Shown in pieces: positions 24,200-36,100 of a DNA stretch of 64,000 bases. How positions within the stretch are numbered: the stretch's first letter is position 1; every line of letters starts with the position of its first letter. The notes under the pieces were generated by a model. The model did no database searches. It was not told the origin of the DNA and saw nothing but the letters and a program-made list of their open reading frames with translations. A program made the translations under genes and the position numbers. Source of the stretch: Emydura subglobosa (lineage: Eukaryota; Chordata; Testudines; Chelidae); NCBI GenBank assembly GCA_007922225.1, contig ML679961.1, positions 64,050,249 through 64,114,248 on the forward strand, given 5' to 3'.

Positions 24200-24425
24200 A
24201 ATGACTGTTCATCTCCATTGCCTTTCGGTACGCCTACCAAAGTTCTTTGATTTTCACACAGCACTGCTGCATGTCTTGGGTGTAGCCCTTTCCCCCCATG
24301 TCCCCCATGATCTTCTCATAGATGTCAACATTTCTCCAGCTGGTTCGAAGCTGTGCCTGCACAGACTCTTCTTCTCACAGACCAATACGATCCTCCACCT
24401 CCTGTGTACTCCAGGCTGGAGCATG
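24200..24425 (-). pseudogene. Decayed Myb/SANT-like gene of a PIF/Harbinger transposon
   Basis: Minus-strand translation of this segment gives a recognisable Myb/SANT-like (trihelix-type) DNA-binding domain. In order it shows AWSTQEVEDRIGL, then SVQAQLRTSWRNVDIYEKI, a glycine-rich GDMGGKGYTQD, and QQCCVKIKELW. Conserved tryptophans and the 'QCxVKIKELxxAY' helix fit the accessory DNA-binding protein of PIF/Harbinger elements, which also gave rise to MSANTD-type host genes. Two in-frame stops, one after 'RIGL' and one after 'KELW', show that it is dead. No Harbinger nuclease is nearby. The flank at 24,560-24,830 has the terminal-type sequence expected of such an element. The family call is firm; the parent subfamily is not known. 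Confidence 0.75.
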
Positions 24426-24479
24426 TTTGGGGTGCTGAGTCACCATGATCAGCTGGGCTGGCGGGCTCTCCATGCTGAT

Positions 24480-24830
24480 CAAACAGGAAATGGGAATTCA
24501 AAAGTTCCTGGTGCTTTTCCTAAGTACCTAGCTGCTGTGCAGCAGAGTTGAAAACAATCACCAGAGCGGACACAGCAGAGCATTGTGGGATACCTCCTGG
24601 AGGCCAATTCAGTTGACTTAAATAGTGCTGCATCTACACTGCCTCTCTGTCAACCCATCAACATTGAATTAAGTGCTATGCCTCTCCTGGAGGTGGAGTA
24701 ATTAAGTAAACGTAACAGGCGAGTTACATTGGTAGAAGGGACCTGGTAGTGTAGACACATACATTATTAGGTTAATGTAAGGTGGCTTCTGTCGATCTAA
24801 GTTTGTAGTGTAGAACCAAACCACTACCTT
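24480..24830. mobile_element. PIF/Harbinger-type terminal region
   Basis: Includes CACAGCAGAGCATTGTGGGATACCTCCTGGAGGCCAAT at about 24,565-24,602 and several CTACACTGCC/GTGTAGACACA pieces, ending near GTAGTGTAGAACC. This matches the non-coding end of reptile Harbinger elements and lies downstream of the minus-strand SANT relic, so both are probably parts of one decayed element. Confidence 0.55.
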
Positions 24831-25214
24831 ACACTCCTTCTCAAGCTGCTGAAATCCTCTCACATAACAGTAATAACAAGGGACACTGACACACATCCCC
24901 ACTCCCCCTGTGTCAAACCCTTCCACCATAAAATGTCAGTCCACACCGCTAACATGACACCAATTTCAGGGGAATCTCCTTCCCAAGGAAGAGGAAATAG
25001 CTAACATATGAACACTGGATGGAGAGCTCAGCAGGGAGGGGAACTCACTGCAGTCTAACCACTGGCAGAGAGCAAAAACAACATCAGAAGTAATGTTACC
25101 TCACTCTGCAGATGCAAATTTATCCCTGCTCTTGGGGTCTGCAACAATGTCACTGGTCTGTGCTACATCATTTTCCCCCTCCCAACCCATTATTTTAGTC
25201 TCTTGGTTCTGGTA
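24831..25214. other. Non-coding stretch
   Basis: No feature recognised between the Harbinger relic and the next CR1 copy. Confidence 0.4.
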
Positions 25215-26565
25215 GGGGCATAAGGACAACGTGGGGAATTACAGATCAGTCATCTTAACGTCAGTACCCGGAAAGATAATGGAACAAATAATTAAGCAAT
25301 CAATTTGCAAACACTTAGAAGATAATAAGCTGAAAGTAATAGTCAGTATGGATTTGTCAGGAACAAATTGTGTCAAACCAACCTAACAGCTTTCTTTGAC
25401 AGGGTAATAAGCCTTGTGGATGGGGGGAAGCGGTAGACGTGGTATATCTTGACTTTAGTAAGGCTTTTGATACTGTCTCCACATGACCTCATAAACAAAC
25501 TAGGGAAATAGAACCTAGATGGAGCTACTACAAGGTGAGTGCATAACTGGTTGGAAAACCATTCCCAGAGAATAATTATCCGTGGTTGACAGTCAGGTCG
25601 GAAGGTCATATTGAGTAGGGTCCGGCAGGGATCAGTTCTGTGTATGGTTCTGTTCAATATTTTCATCAATGATTTAGATAATGGCATAGAGAGTACACTT
25701 ATAAAGTTTGAGGATGATACCAAGCTGAGAGGGGTTGCAATCGCTTTGGAGGATAGGATTAAAATTCAAAATGATCTTGACAAACTGGGAAATGGTCTGA
25801 AGTAAATAGGATTAAATTCTATAAGGACAAATGCAAAGTACTCCACTTAGGAAGGAACAATCAATTGCACACATACAAAATGGGAAATGACTGAGTAGGA
25901 AGGAATACTGTGGAAAGGGATCTGGGGGTCATAGTGGATCACAGGCTACGTAGGAGTCAACAATGTAACACCGTTGCAAAAAGAGCAATCATTCCGGGGT
26001 GCATTAGTAGGAGAGTCTTAAGCAAGACATGAGAATAATTCTTCTGTTCTATTCCATGCTGATTAGGCCTCAACTGAACTATTATGTCCAGTTCCGGATG
26101 CCACATTTCAGGAAAGATGTGGACAAATTGGAGAAGAGAAGAGCAACAAAAATGATTAGAAGTCTAGAAAACATGACCTATGAGGGAAGATTGAAAAAAT
26201 TGGGTTTATTTAGTCTGGAGAAGAGTAGACTGAAAGAGGACAGGTTTCAAAGTTTCAAGTACATAAAAGGTTGTTACAAGGAGGAGGGAGAAAAATTGTT
26301 CTCGTTAACTTCTGTGGATAGGACAAGAGGCAACGGGCTTAAATTTTAGTTTAGATTGGACATTAGGAAAAACTTCCTAACTGCTAGGGTAGTTAAGCAC
26401 TGAAATAAATTGCCTAGGGAGGTTGTGGAATCTCCATCATTGGAGATTTTTAAGAGTAGTTGCCCAGATACCTGTTAGAAATGGTCTAGAGAACACTTGG
26501 TCCTGCCTTGAGGGCAGGGGACTAGACTAGAAGACCTGTTGGGGTCCTTTCCAGTCCTATGATTC
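25215..26565 (+). mobile_element. CR1 LINE, 5'-truncated; tail continues at 27,088
   Basis: Follows the 3' half of CR1, from the reverse-transcriptase region (GGGGAATTACAGATCAGTC near 25,234; TTCAATATTTTCATCAATGATTTAGATAATGG near 25,651, matching the RT 'FNIFINDLDNG' motif) to the untranslated end with GACCTGTTGGGGTCC and CCTATGATTC. The remaining tail repeat, ATTCTATGATTC, resumes after an inserted LTR at 27,088-27,100. Frameshifts and stops break the reverse-transcriptase frame: a 64-codon piece survives at 25,611-25,805 and a 106-codon piece at 26,029-26,349. Confidence 0.85.
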
Positions 26566-27087
26566 TGTTTGGCCTGAAGCAGTTTTCAGTTAAGCGGAAA
26601 CCCACATAACTAACAGGCAGGCATACCAGAGCCCCAAGGACAATGGCAAATGTAAATACCTGATAACTCGGAAGGCCAGATGTCCACTCAGTGATTCTGC
26701 CTCACAATGAGAACTGCACATTCTTTACACCCCCCTCTGTGATGCACCCTCCTATCTATAAGGATTCTTCTTCTCCACCCATTTCCCACCCCCCATCCAA
26801 GTGTAGTCAGAGATCCTTTAGTGTAATTAGAGTGTCTCTGCATGTATGTTCTGTATCTGTCATTATCACTCCTGTACTTCTGGGTGGAACAATGTCTGTA
26901 TTTGTAACTGAATAGATAGAAGAAATGTAAATGGATTGTTTAAGTGATAAAAACCATATATAAGTGCCTCCTGTAACAACATAAATTTGAAACTGTTTAA
27001 GGCAGTCTTCCTGGTGCTGTGAATAAACCTCTTCAGTATTATCTTGTGCTGCCTGATTCTTGGGGAAAAAATCCTTTTTACTTCACA
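26566..27087 (+). mobile_element. Probable solo LTR (522 bp) inserted in a CR1 tail
   Basis: Starts TGTTTGGCC and ends CTTCACA, giving TGT...ACA ends. ATTC lies immediately on both sides (26,562-26,565 and 27,088-27,091), consistent with a 4-base target duplication, though the host tail repeats ATTCTATG and could mimic this. Inside are a TATATAAG box (26,957-26,964) and AATAAA (27,022-27,027), correctly spaced for LTR transcription on the + strand. No internal retroviral coding sequence flanks it, so it is a solo LTR formed by recombination. Confidence 0.7.
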
Positions 27088-27100
27088 ATTCTATGATTCT

Positions 27101-28046
27101 TTACCCACAGAACAGTACTTGTCTAACTGCCAAGAGTGTTGCAAGACTTATTAATATTTGTAAAGTACTTTGATCCCTGTCACAGGGCCTATTATTAGGA
27201 CATTCTCTGTGTTAGTTCTGCCACAAGTTCTGGTTGCTTTCTGTGTTGTGTGCTTTATGACTATTCGTTTTCAACCTCAGTTACACCTGACACTGCAGCT
27301 GCTATTAATTTCAAATGGTGGTCAAGGTCACTCCCCATATTGTAGCATCAGGCCTATTCTATGTGGATTTAGTAGCACAGCAATGGCCTGAACCTGCAGT
27401 GCTTGACCACGGAAGTCCATTGCACTTGCATTTGAATTACAGCCGGACTGAGTCCTAAGTGTGCCCAGCAATGCAGCAGGTAAATGCTACCCGCATGTAC
27501 ACAGAACACCGAGAAGCAGTCAAATGGTTACAATCTTTTTGTCAATATTTTTGGATCCCAGACGTCTTTTATAGGCCCTGGGGCCTCTCTTCATGACTTC
27601 CTTCCTGTTCCTTTCATACTTGAACAAAGTCTTCTTGTTCCTGTTAGCCTCTTGTGCCATCTCCCTTTCTAAACTTACACACTCTCTTCACTTCACTCTG
27701 ATCTTTCCAGTTCTCCTCTGTGCACAAACTGTTCTCCCAACGCGTTCCCTTCTGCCTAAGTACTTGCTGTTGTGCTTCCTGGGTTATTAATTTACACATG
27801 GGGAGATGTTACATATTTACTAGGGCAGCATAAATTGTTAATTAAAGATTATTCAGGGAAGATGTAAATATGAAGACTCATCCCCCAAAGGGCCCTGAAA
27901 TAAAGTAACGCAGGAAAAATTGGCACCACCTCCTGAATTGTAATTTGTGAGGCCTAGATTATCCAGTTAGTTCCACAGGCAGAGAGGATGAATCTCCTGT
28001 GGAGTCCTATGCAGGGAACACCAAAGGAGAGAGCCTTTCCTCTGCA
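27101..28046. other. Non-coding stretch
   Basis: No gene recognised. A MIR-like tail motif (ATTTGTAAAGTACTTTGATCC) lies at about 27,155-27,176. Confidence 0.4.
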
Positions 28047-28112
28047 GCATCCTCCTCCTCCTTCTCTTCTCTTCTCCTCTCCTCTCCTCTCTTCTTCCGC
28101 CCGCCCCCCCCT
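28047..28112. repeat. Pyrimidine-rich simple repeat
   Basis: About 65 bases almost purely C and T on the + strand, with CCTCCTCCTCC then repeated TCTCT(T/C)C units, followed by CCGCCCGCCCCCCCC. Low-complexity tract with no coding sense. Confidence 0.8.
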
Positions 28113-28623
28113 CGGTAGTCACTCTACAAAGCTGGGGGTCTACTGATGGAGGTCAGGTGGGAAGAAGTGTAAGGCATGTGCATCACCACCTCCACCAAGT
28201 CCATTAGCATTCACTTCCTAGATTAACTCTGACACATTACCTAAATGAATAGTCACTTTCCTCTTCCATGATATGGAATCCCCCGCTGGTGCTCTGGAGC
28301 AGCCACTGGGGGGAAACTGTGCAACCATAAATACAAAGGGAACCAAGGGGCCCTGCAGACTGCACTGAAACTCATGGGATTTGCAGATTGCAGGGACACC
28401 ATTTGTTCTGAACAAGTAGGCAAATCCTCTCGCCCTGTAGAAATAATCCAAAGGAGCTCAGAAAAATCTTGTAATCTCTTTTCACCAACAGGAGCCATTC
28501 CTACCTGGGAGCAATGTGGGCCTTAATTATTTTTTCCATAATTACGGCAATTTGACTTGGACACCAGTAATACAGGACTCAAGCCCCAAAATACAATAGC
28601 ATGAAATAGTCTTCACCTTAGAC
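28113..28623. other. Non-coding stretch
   Basis: No gene or repeat recognised up to the hAT element; the last eight bases are its target duplication. Confidence 0.4.
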
Positions 28624-28805
28624 CAGTGGTTCTTAACCTTTCCAAACTACTGTACCCCTGAAGCCTGAGTCCCACCCCCACGGGGCTGAGGCATGTAACT
28701 TAGTTTCATGGCGCCCCTGTGGCTCCAGGCAATTGCCTTTCTTGCCACCCCCAATACCAGCTCTGCACTTGCGACCCCTCTAAAACCCCAGGTTAAGAAA
28801 CACTG
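28624..28805. mobile_element. hAT-type MITE (182 bp) with perfect 8-base target duplication
   Basis: The left end reads CAGTGGTTCTTAACCT and the complement of the right end CAGTGTTTCTTAACCT, a 16-base inverted repeat with one mismatch. The octamer CCTTAGAC is present on both sides without change (28,616-28,623 and 28,806-28,813). Both signs are diagnostic of hAT. The interior is C-rich and non-coding. The intact duplication suggests one of the younger insertions here. Confidence 0.9.
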
Positions 28806-28813
28806 CCTTAGAC

Positions 28814-30588
28814 CTTCACCTAGACTGAAAGCTGCTCAGGGCAGGAACCAGGGATTTACCTGTAGGACTTCCTCCTATTTAAATCAGTGACAAAACTACC
28901 ATTGGTTCTAACAGGAGCAAGTTTCTTAAGAGCCTGTATTTATAAAGTACTGTGTAAGTCTGTGACACTACATGGCGCTGCACAGCACGAGGTTAATACA
29001 GCCCCATGGAGCCCCAAGTTATAGGCAGCATCTCAGCAAGTTTTATATACAGCAATCAAACAGGAATTACAGAGATCACATGTGAAACTGTGTAACTTAC
29101 TCCAAGGGCCAAATTGCCCTGGCAGGGACACGAGTGGAACTCCATTGTCGCCCTGGCACTTGGGCACTATGGTGATAAGGGCTGCATAAGCACCTGAATA
29201 GAAATGAGGAGAATTTGACTCCATATGTAATAAGGAGACTAATTTAGGGCCAGATCATTCCCTCTGTTTCTGTGGGCAGAAGAGAATGAGTCTCTCTTAG
29301 GGAGCAGGAAGGGGTGGCTGTCATTCTCCACCATCCCTTTTCCCTCCCACAATGGGGCCCAGCAGAAGCTGTCCCCCCCCCCCCCACACACACACACTGG
29401 AACTCTAACAGGACCAGGGTTCCATGTGGGTTTGGGGGCAAAATTGACAGCAGGAGGGGGTACAACAAGGGACCAGCTCCTCTCTGTGGAATTGGTCCTT
29501 GCTGAGTGTCCATATTCCAGTCAGAAAGCTAAATGGGAGTTAATGCAGCTTCAAACAAGGGGGAAGGAAAATGTGGAGGGGAACCCACCTTTCACAAAGA
29601 TATTTTTGCCCCTAGAAAACTAGGGTCTCTATCCCTCCTGTGCCCCCAATCCCCACATGAGGAGATAATTACTTGGAAACTCCAAGGCTAGCCATGAGGA
29701 CCCCCTCACCCGCCACCTGTCTAACCCCAGCCATAGGTTTCACCAGGGGAAAGGAAGATGACATAATCCTTAGTTAGTTATAGGGCACCCACTCCCAAAG
29801 ACCTCATAGCACCTAAAGATCACACAGGCATCCTTGTTCTGCAGGAGGGCCCGATTCCCGAACCCCAGCAAGAAACACCCTGCTTGGGGGAAAGCCCTCT
29901 TCTGGGAAAATGTCAGTTTAACCTCAAAAGCCAATCCTCAGTAAACACTTTACAAAAAAGGTCCTTAGCCTATTGGACTGCTTACACAAAAGACAAGACT
30001 CAAAACAGAAAAACTCACCAGCTAAAATACCTACAGTGTGAAACCCACCCAAGCTGTGGAGAGTTATTTCCCTCTAGAGTAGCAACCACTGCCTGCGCAC
30101 CTTGCCTCTTAGTAATTGGGTCCAGCTGCTCCAACTTCCTATCTCTTTCATTCCTACTGGGAACTATTCCTCTGGATCCTAGGTTCCACCTTTACAAAAA
30201 GAGGCGTTGCCTGATTTTATAAGGCAAAACAGGACATGGGGGAACCCTGACCCTGAGCCCCCCCTTTTTGGGTCCTAAAGGGTTTGTTCACCTGTCACAT
30301 GCACAATAAATGCTTGATTATGCAAGGTGCTGAGCAACTCCTGGAGTGTTCATCACCATGCAGGATCAAGGCCCGAAGCCTGGAACTGCAAAAGAGAAAT
30401 TTCCAGTAACCTGACTTCTAACAATAAAACAGTCACAATAGCCAAACTCTGATCTCAGCCACTCTGATCTGAACTGTTGATGGAGTTAAGAAGTTCTGAA
30501 AAAATAACTTGCTCCAGATGGGTTTCCTGGGTGTAAATGATGGCAACATTTTATCCATGGTCCAGTCTGGTTCATTTGTCTGTCTTAG
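28814..30588. other. Non-coding stretch with a poly(C)/(CA) tract
   Basis: Nothing coding is supported. A run of about 14 C followed by (CA)n lies at about 29,371-29,397, a likely polymorphic simple repeat. Confidence 0.45.
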
Positions 30589-30589
30589 A

Positions 30590-30710
30590 CAATGCATTCT
30601 AGCAGTGAAAACATGGACCTTGCAGTCAGGAGATCTGCGTTCTAACCTCAGCTCCACTTCAGTCTGATAGTGTTACTTTGAGGAAGTCACTAAGACCTAC
30701 ATTTCAAAAG
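30590..30710 (+). repeat. MIR/CORE-type SINE fragment
   Basis: Reads AACATGGACCTTGCAGTCAGGAGATCTGCGTTCTAACC, then CAGCTCCACTTCAG and GAGGAAGTCACTAAGACC, matching the tRNA-derived and core parts of a MIR-like SINE in + orientation. The 3' tail is missing. Confidence 0.6.
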
Positions 30711-31559
30711 CATCCCTTTAATTTTAGTGTTCCAGTTGTCAGTTGGCCAATTTAAAACACTTGGGTGTCACAACATACAGTAGAGCTGGTAGAAAAAGGC
30801 TGCAACGAATACAGAGTGTTACCTGTCAGCTCTGTGTTTTTGGGGAACCAGGGCACAAAACCCCTACTCTCTCTGGCTCACCTGAATCCCATCCCCTCCC
30901 CCCCCCCCAACCTCTGCTTGAACCAGAAACCAAAAGCAATCAAAAGACAGTGGGAGACACACCTAAACCCTTCCAAACAAGGGTGATAGGATTAAAGCAA
31001 CTCCCCTAGCCTCATCTACATCAAAGATGTAAAAAGGAGACATCTTGATTAGCACATCGAATGGAGTATAGAAGCCTCATCTACATTGAAGATGTAACAA
31101 GAATTAGCATACCGAATGGAGAACCAAGCTCCAAAGCAGGAACCACACTGAACTCTGGGATTGGCAAAGCAGGGATGCACTGCATGATGGGAGATCTCTG
31201 CTCCTGATGTAAATGAACCCACACCTGCACACACTCAGCTCCGCAGTTATCAGACCATTCTAGTTATTGATATCCAAAACACTGAATCTGCCTGATTGCA
31301 TCGTGAGCTCCCTCGAAGGAACACCACCTATAGCCAGGAATGATCAGCTCCTATTGTCCAGCATAAAGAAAACCACTCTAGTATACTCCCTTGAGTCATT
31401 GTCTACCCATAAACAAACCTAGTGTTCTCCTTTGAACCATTGTTTCTTCCCTACAAAAACCCTTTCCCAAGTTCAAACTTCTGGTTCTGATGCCTGGATC
31501 CAAATGCTGCATCAGCTCCACTGGAACTTCCCCTTTTCCTGACTGATCGTGCTGGGGGC
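30711..31559. other. Non-coding stretch
   Basis: Holds a short local duplication: AGCCTCATCTACAT followed by an AAGATGTAA motif occurs twice (31,008-31,032 and 31,073-31,097). The 3' part may be the start of the LTR-like block that follows. Confidence 0.4.
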
Positions 31560-32024
31560 TCTGCCTCTCTCAAGCGCTCCGGACCCTAAGCTGAACAGCC
31601 TGTCTCCTGGGAACCTTTGAGCTGCACGGAGCGGTGAGACCCCCCATCTTCCCCCAACTCTCTCTCTCTCTCTCTCTTTTAGTCCAGATATAACTTTCTA
31701 CTTTTGTAATCAAACCTGGGCTAGCTTTCTCCAATACCCCAACTGTAATTGTGTAGTATTGTAAGTGTGTGATTGTTTTTCTCTTCTTGTATGATATTAC
31801 TATTAGTATCATAAGTTTTATATACCCTGGCAATAAACTAACTCTAATAATCAAGCTGGTTGCCAGTCTCTCTCTCCAAACTTCATTTACTCCTTTGTGT
31901 TCTTGGCTTCCCTATCTTGCTCTGCAGCAACGCTTCTTTTACCTAAGCCAAAGATCCCTGGAGTGCCCAAAAATCCTATCGGGTTTGCTCATCAAGGGGG
32001 TTACTACTAGAACAATTGTAGAGT
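31560..32024 (+). repeat. LTR-like block
   Basis: Pyrimidine-rich sequence with a (CT)n run at 31,660-31,679, a TTTATATACC box near 31,817 and AATAAA at 31,832-31,837, in + orientation, followed by sequence common in reptile endogenous LTR elements as I remember them. I could not locate the TG start, the CA end or target duplications. No gag, pol or env frame follows. Confidence 0.4.
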
Positions 32025-32027
32025 GGT

Positions 32028-32265
32028 GAGGGGCAGCTGAGAAGTGCTGCTCTGCCTAGCCTGTGGAGTCCAGGGGCAAATAAGGGGGGCAGCTGAAAAG
32101 TGCTCTTTGGACCCAGCCTGCTCAGAAGTGTGCTCTGTTCTGGTGCGGTGCAAGGGGGCATATAAGGGTGGCCGCTGAAAGTGCTGTGTCACCCAGCCTG
32201 CTGAATTCAGGGACATGTAAGAGATCAGCTGTGAGTGCTGATAGCCCGGTCTGCTCAGACACACT
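32028..32265 (+). repeat. Degenerate four-unit tandem repeat
   Basis: Four direct units start near 32,031, 32,085, 32,167 and 32,222. Each carries a GGCAGCTGARAAGTGCTG-like head, a CAGCCTGCT-like middle and, in the first three, a CA(A/T)(A/G)TAAG end. Spacing is 54, 82 and 55 bases because unit 2 has an insertion. The array directly follows the LTR-like block. Confidence 0.7.
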
Positions 32266-32879
32266 CCGTTAATCTGGAATGTGTGTGTGTATATGTGGGG
32301 GGTTATTTGAATCTGGGGCTGGAGGAACCCAGCCCTGAAAACCTTAGGTCCTGCAGGATAGCTCCATTGGGAGGGGACTTATAGCCATATGAACACACAA
32401 ATTAACACAAGCAGTACATTCATAGAATCACACACCCCCTTCCAGGAAAGTAACCCTAATAAATGAGCGAACCCCAAGGTAACGGGCAACTCTGATAACA
32501 AGAGGCAGGGCCACTGAATCTAATGGGACTTTTTGGGCAAGCAAGTCAGGGTTGCTGAACTGTGTGCTATATAAGCATATCTATTAAAAAGGAATTCTAC
32601 AAAACTGTGTTTTTAGAAATCCTTGTCACCCTTCCATGATCTACATACCTGCGAAAAGTGCTGGGGTATTCTGCAATGGAAGCTGCTATTTTACTGATAC
32701 TTTGCAGCATGTACTCTAGAACGAAGGTGTGCAAGGTGTGCAGCTCCCGCTTGTGGGAGGGGAGCTCTCAAAGTGGCTGGAAGGCAAGTTCTATTTCTCT
32801 TTAAAGAACTGTAAATAATAGAAGTTACCTTCCAACCACTTTGAAAGTTTACTGCGTTCAAATTTCTCTACTGTACTTC

Positions 32880-33190
32880 TATAGCCCCCATCACCATCGT
32901 TTCTGAGCATCTCACAAAGGTATTCCTCCTCACAGGCAAGTGTTAGAGTTCCCGTTTTAGAGATGTGGAACCGAGGCATATAGCGATCAAGGCGCAGGGT
33001 CCAACTCCCAAAAGCATTTAGGCATCTAGCTCCTGTTGAAATCAACCGGAGCTAAGTATCTAAATGCCTTTAACTATCTGGGCATAAGTGACTCATCCAG
33101 AGTTACACAGCAGGGCGATCACCAAACTGGGAATTAAACCTGAGCCTTTCAAGCCCCTGGCTAGCATTCTAACCATTATCCTTCCTCTCA
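32880..33190 (-). repeat. MIR/CORE-type SINE, reverse orientation, split by a MITE
   Basis: The two halves of a reverse MIR (CATCTCACAAAGG...CCCGTTTTAGAGATGTGGAACCGAGGC to 32,980; GTGACTCATCCAGAGTTACACAGC...CTAGCATTCTAACCATTATCC from 33,088) are separated by a foreign palindromic segment at 32,986-33,086. Confidence 0.7.
32986..33086. mobile_element. Palindromic MITE inside a SINE
   Basis: An imperfect inverted repeat: AAAAGCATTTAGGCATCTAGCTCC on the left is mirrored by GGAGCTAAGTATCTAAATGCC on the right, around TGTTGAAATCAACC. A related half-copy occurs near 57,075-57,120. It splits the MIR in two, so it inserted later. Confidence 0.65.
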
Positions 33191-36100
33191 CATCTGAGCT
33201 GTATTCCCTCTGGTCTACTTTACATCAACGGAGTAACAAACTTTCAGATTGTTAGATTTTTAAATTATCTTTAAGAGAGTCATTTATATATTGATATACT
33301 CTTCTTTATAAATAGATATAGCTATTAGAATCTTTTATATATAGAAGCTTTTCTTTAGGTGACACCAGTTAACCCTTCGATACCTGCTCTGTTCTATATA
33401 TTGGATGCTGGATTCTTTGGCACTGAGCTGCTACATGCAATGACTCTGTGGGCCTCAATGAATTAGTAAATCTTCAGTTTTTCAACAAGAACTCAGCACA
33501 AGCAAGGGCAGCATATTAAAATCCCTGTCCAGTGATTTTCATGTTTTCTGAGGCAACATCTGGCGTGGAGTTTTATTCCAAATATTATCAGAGTTAGGAA
33601 GATTTCCCTCTAGCAATCTTAAATGTGGCAACATTCCCAGATGTCAGAGTAAAGGTGAAGTAACATTTATTTGGCATCTCTTCCAGCCATAGTCTTTCAT
33701 TGCTCAGGTAAAATTCTTTCACTGTTGAGAGCTCAGGGAAAAGCGGTGGCATGAAGGGGGAATTAATTCTACATTATGTTAGCACATGTAGCACCTCCAT
33801 AGGTTAGGATTAGTTTGACTTTTACACTTAAAACAGGGATTCTACCTCTTTATTTTGCATGAATAACATAGCATATCCTTGCCAAGCTTACATTCCTTGA
33901 GTACAGAGTGAATTTTCTGGAAATGAACAAGTACATCCATTAACTATAGATAAAATGAATGTAAAATGGGCCATTTAACATTTTTTTCTGTGAGTCACAT
34001 CTCTTTTTTCTTTTCTTCTAGCTAACAGATGCTTTTGATGCTCGCCCTTCAAACTTTACATATAGTTAAAACTCATTTGAAACTCAGGCATTTTCTGTGT
34101 TTGTACAGCACCCATCCCAATTCGGGTCTCTGGGCGCTATCATAATGAAAATATTTACTACTATTATTCCTACTCACAGGTTCCATTTGATGACACCTAT
34201 TTTACTCAAGCAAAGTTATTAATAATGGTTGTTGTATGTAATTGTTTTTATGCCTGTAGTCAGGGCCAAGTCAGGTCAGATCATTGTTAAACAGTATCAT
34301 TGTGACAGCAGGGGTCACTCAAGCAGTCATCACAATTCTTCCCCAGTCCATATACATGCTAGACAGGACTGGAAAAGGTGAGACTCGTAGGAAAATATTT
34401 TCACCCAATCTCCAGCAGCAAGTTGATTAAGCAGTGTGGATGGGCCTTTTGTGTCAATGTGAGGTGAGCAGGTGTGAAGTTAGTGGACCTGCTGGGGATC
34501 ACGCGTCCCATGTAAGTGTGGTTTTACATTTTTTTTCTTCAAATTCAGATGAATGCCTGAGGCTAGGACCATGGTCCTGATTCTTCATTGCCTTTCATAT
34601 TATGCAGTAATCTACAGATATGCAAAATGCTACCATTGTAATATGGTCCAGTTTACATGCATTTTACACTCACCGCACACAGATGGAAGTGAACTACACA
34701 CAGTACAAAGCAGTGAAGAATCAAGCCCATATTGTCATCATCCTCCCCTACCCCCATGCTACACTTCACTCCAAAATGAGAACAGAGGCGTGCATCTGCC
34801 CTCTTCCCCACGCATCAGAGGTGCTGCATTCAGCCTTGGGAAGGGTAATATTGGGATAGAGCAATTAAAATTCATAAATGAAAGAGAATTCTTACTTAGG
34901 CTGAAACATTAGATTACATTCCTGGAAAGTGTGTGTGGGAGGGAGGGTAGTATTTATTTTTATTGAGACAAAGTTACACTACCGTTTTAACATACTACAT
35001 GGTACATTGCTTGTTCAGGAGCAAGTTAATATTTGAAGAACCTGGCTAAAGATTCTGGATTGCCGGCTGGGGACTCCTCAAAAATGCAGTTTTAATATTG
35101 TTCATCACAAGTATGGTGCAGAGGAGGGCAGAAAGGTTGTTTCCTCTCAAAATTTCAAAAACTCCGTCGTTTCATAGTGTCAGTTTAACAGGAAAATCAA
35201 TAGAACAATCAGGTTAAAAATCCTGCAGAAAGAAAACGAAATTCTCCTCTCTTCTTTTATAAATAAAACTTTAGATAATTGAAGATTCAGATAATCTTAA
35301 AACTCTAATCTCCATCTCACTATTTATTCTGCTTGGTTACATTTTGCATTTCACCCACTTTGGACAGTATATCCCGACAGGTCATTTTCACTGTCTCTTA
35401 TTCCTTTCGCATTCAGGTTCTCATGCCGTAAAACAACACTGCAGTGTGAGAGCTGCAAGCACTGTGGAGGTACGGTCATTTGTTTAAAACAACATTTTCC
35501 AGTAACATGTCAGCTTCATGAGTGTTGGGGCTGTGCCTCCAGATGGGCATGCACACTGACGGGCAGCTGGTGAGCTGGACTGGTAGCTTTGAGCCACCCG
35601 CAGCTTATGCCTGCCATGTGGAGTTGCTCTGCTGTGAGTGCAGGGGAATAGAGCATTTACCACAGCTGCTCAATTTCCCTTTGAAGTCAGACATGCCCTG
35701 GGGACACAATAGAATGGACTCCTGGCATCGGGAATTGAGAAACAGACAAAGGGGAAGGGGCCTATTGGAGGAGGGAAAGGGGACCAACTGGCTCTGTGTG
35801 TGTGTCTTTCTGAGGGAGAAGTGTATACTGGTAGTGAGCAGCTGCACAACTGCTGCCAGCATTGAGTGGGGATGCAAACACTGGCCAGGACTGGAGGCAG
35901 AATGTAAAGTGGGAAGAGACAAAAACAAGGGGTAAACCAAAGGAGTAAATAAAAGGAGACACGACTGCCGAATCTCCCTCTCACTGGAACTCAGCAGCTC
36001 ATCCCTTTCCTTTTTTGTAGTCTGGCTCTGCCCATGTTCTTGTGTGCTGAGTGTCACTCCTCTGTGACTGAAAAAACATTGTATATGGTGGCTGATGGAA

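Noticed and set aside
35522..36057. Overlapping frames of 137 (+) and 150 (-) codons
   Set aside because: Mutually antisense, no domains and no splice context.
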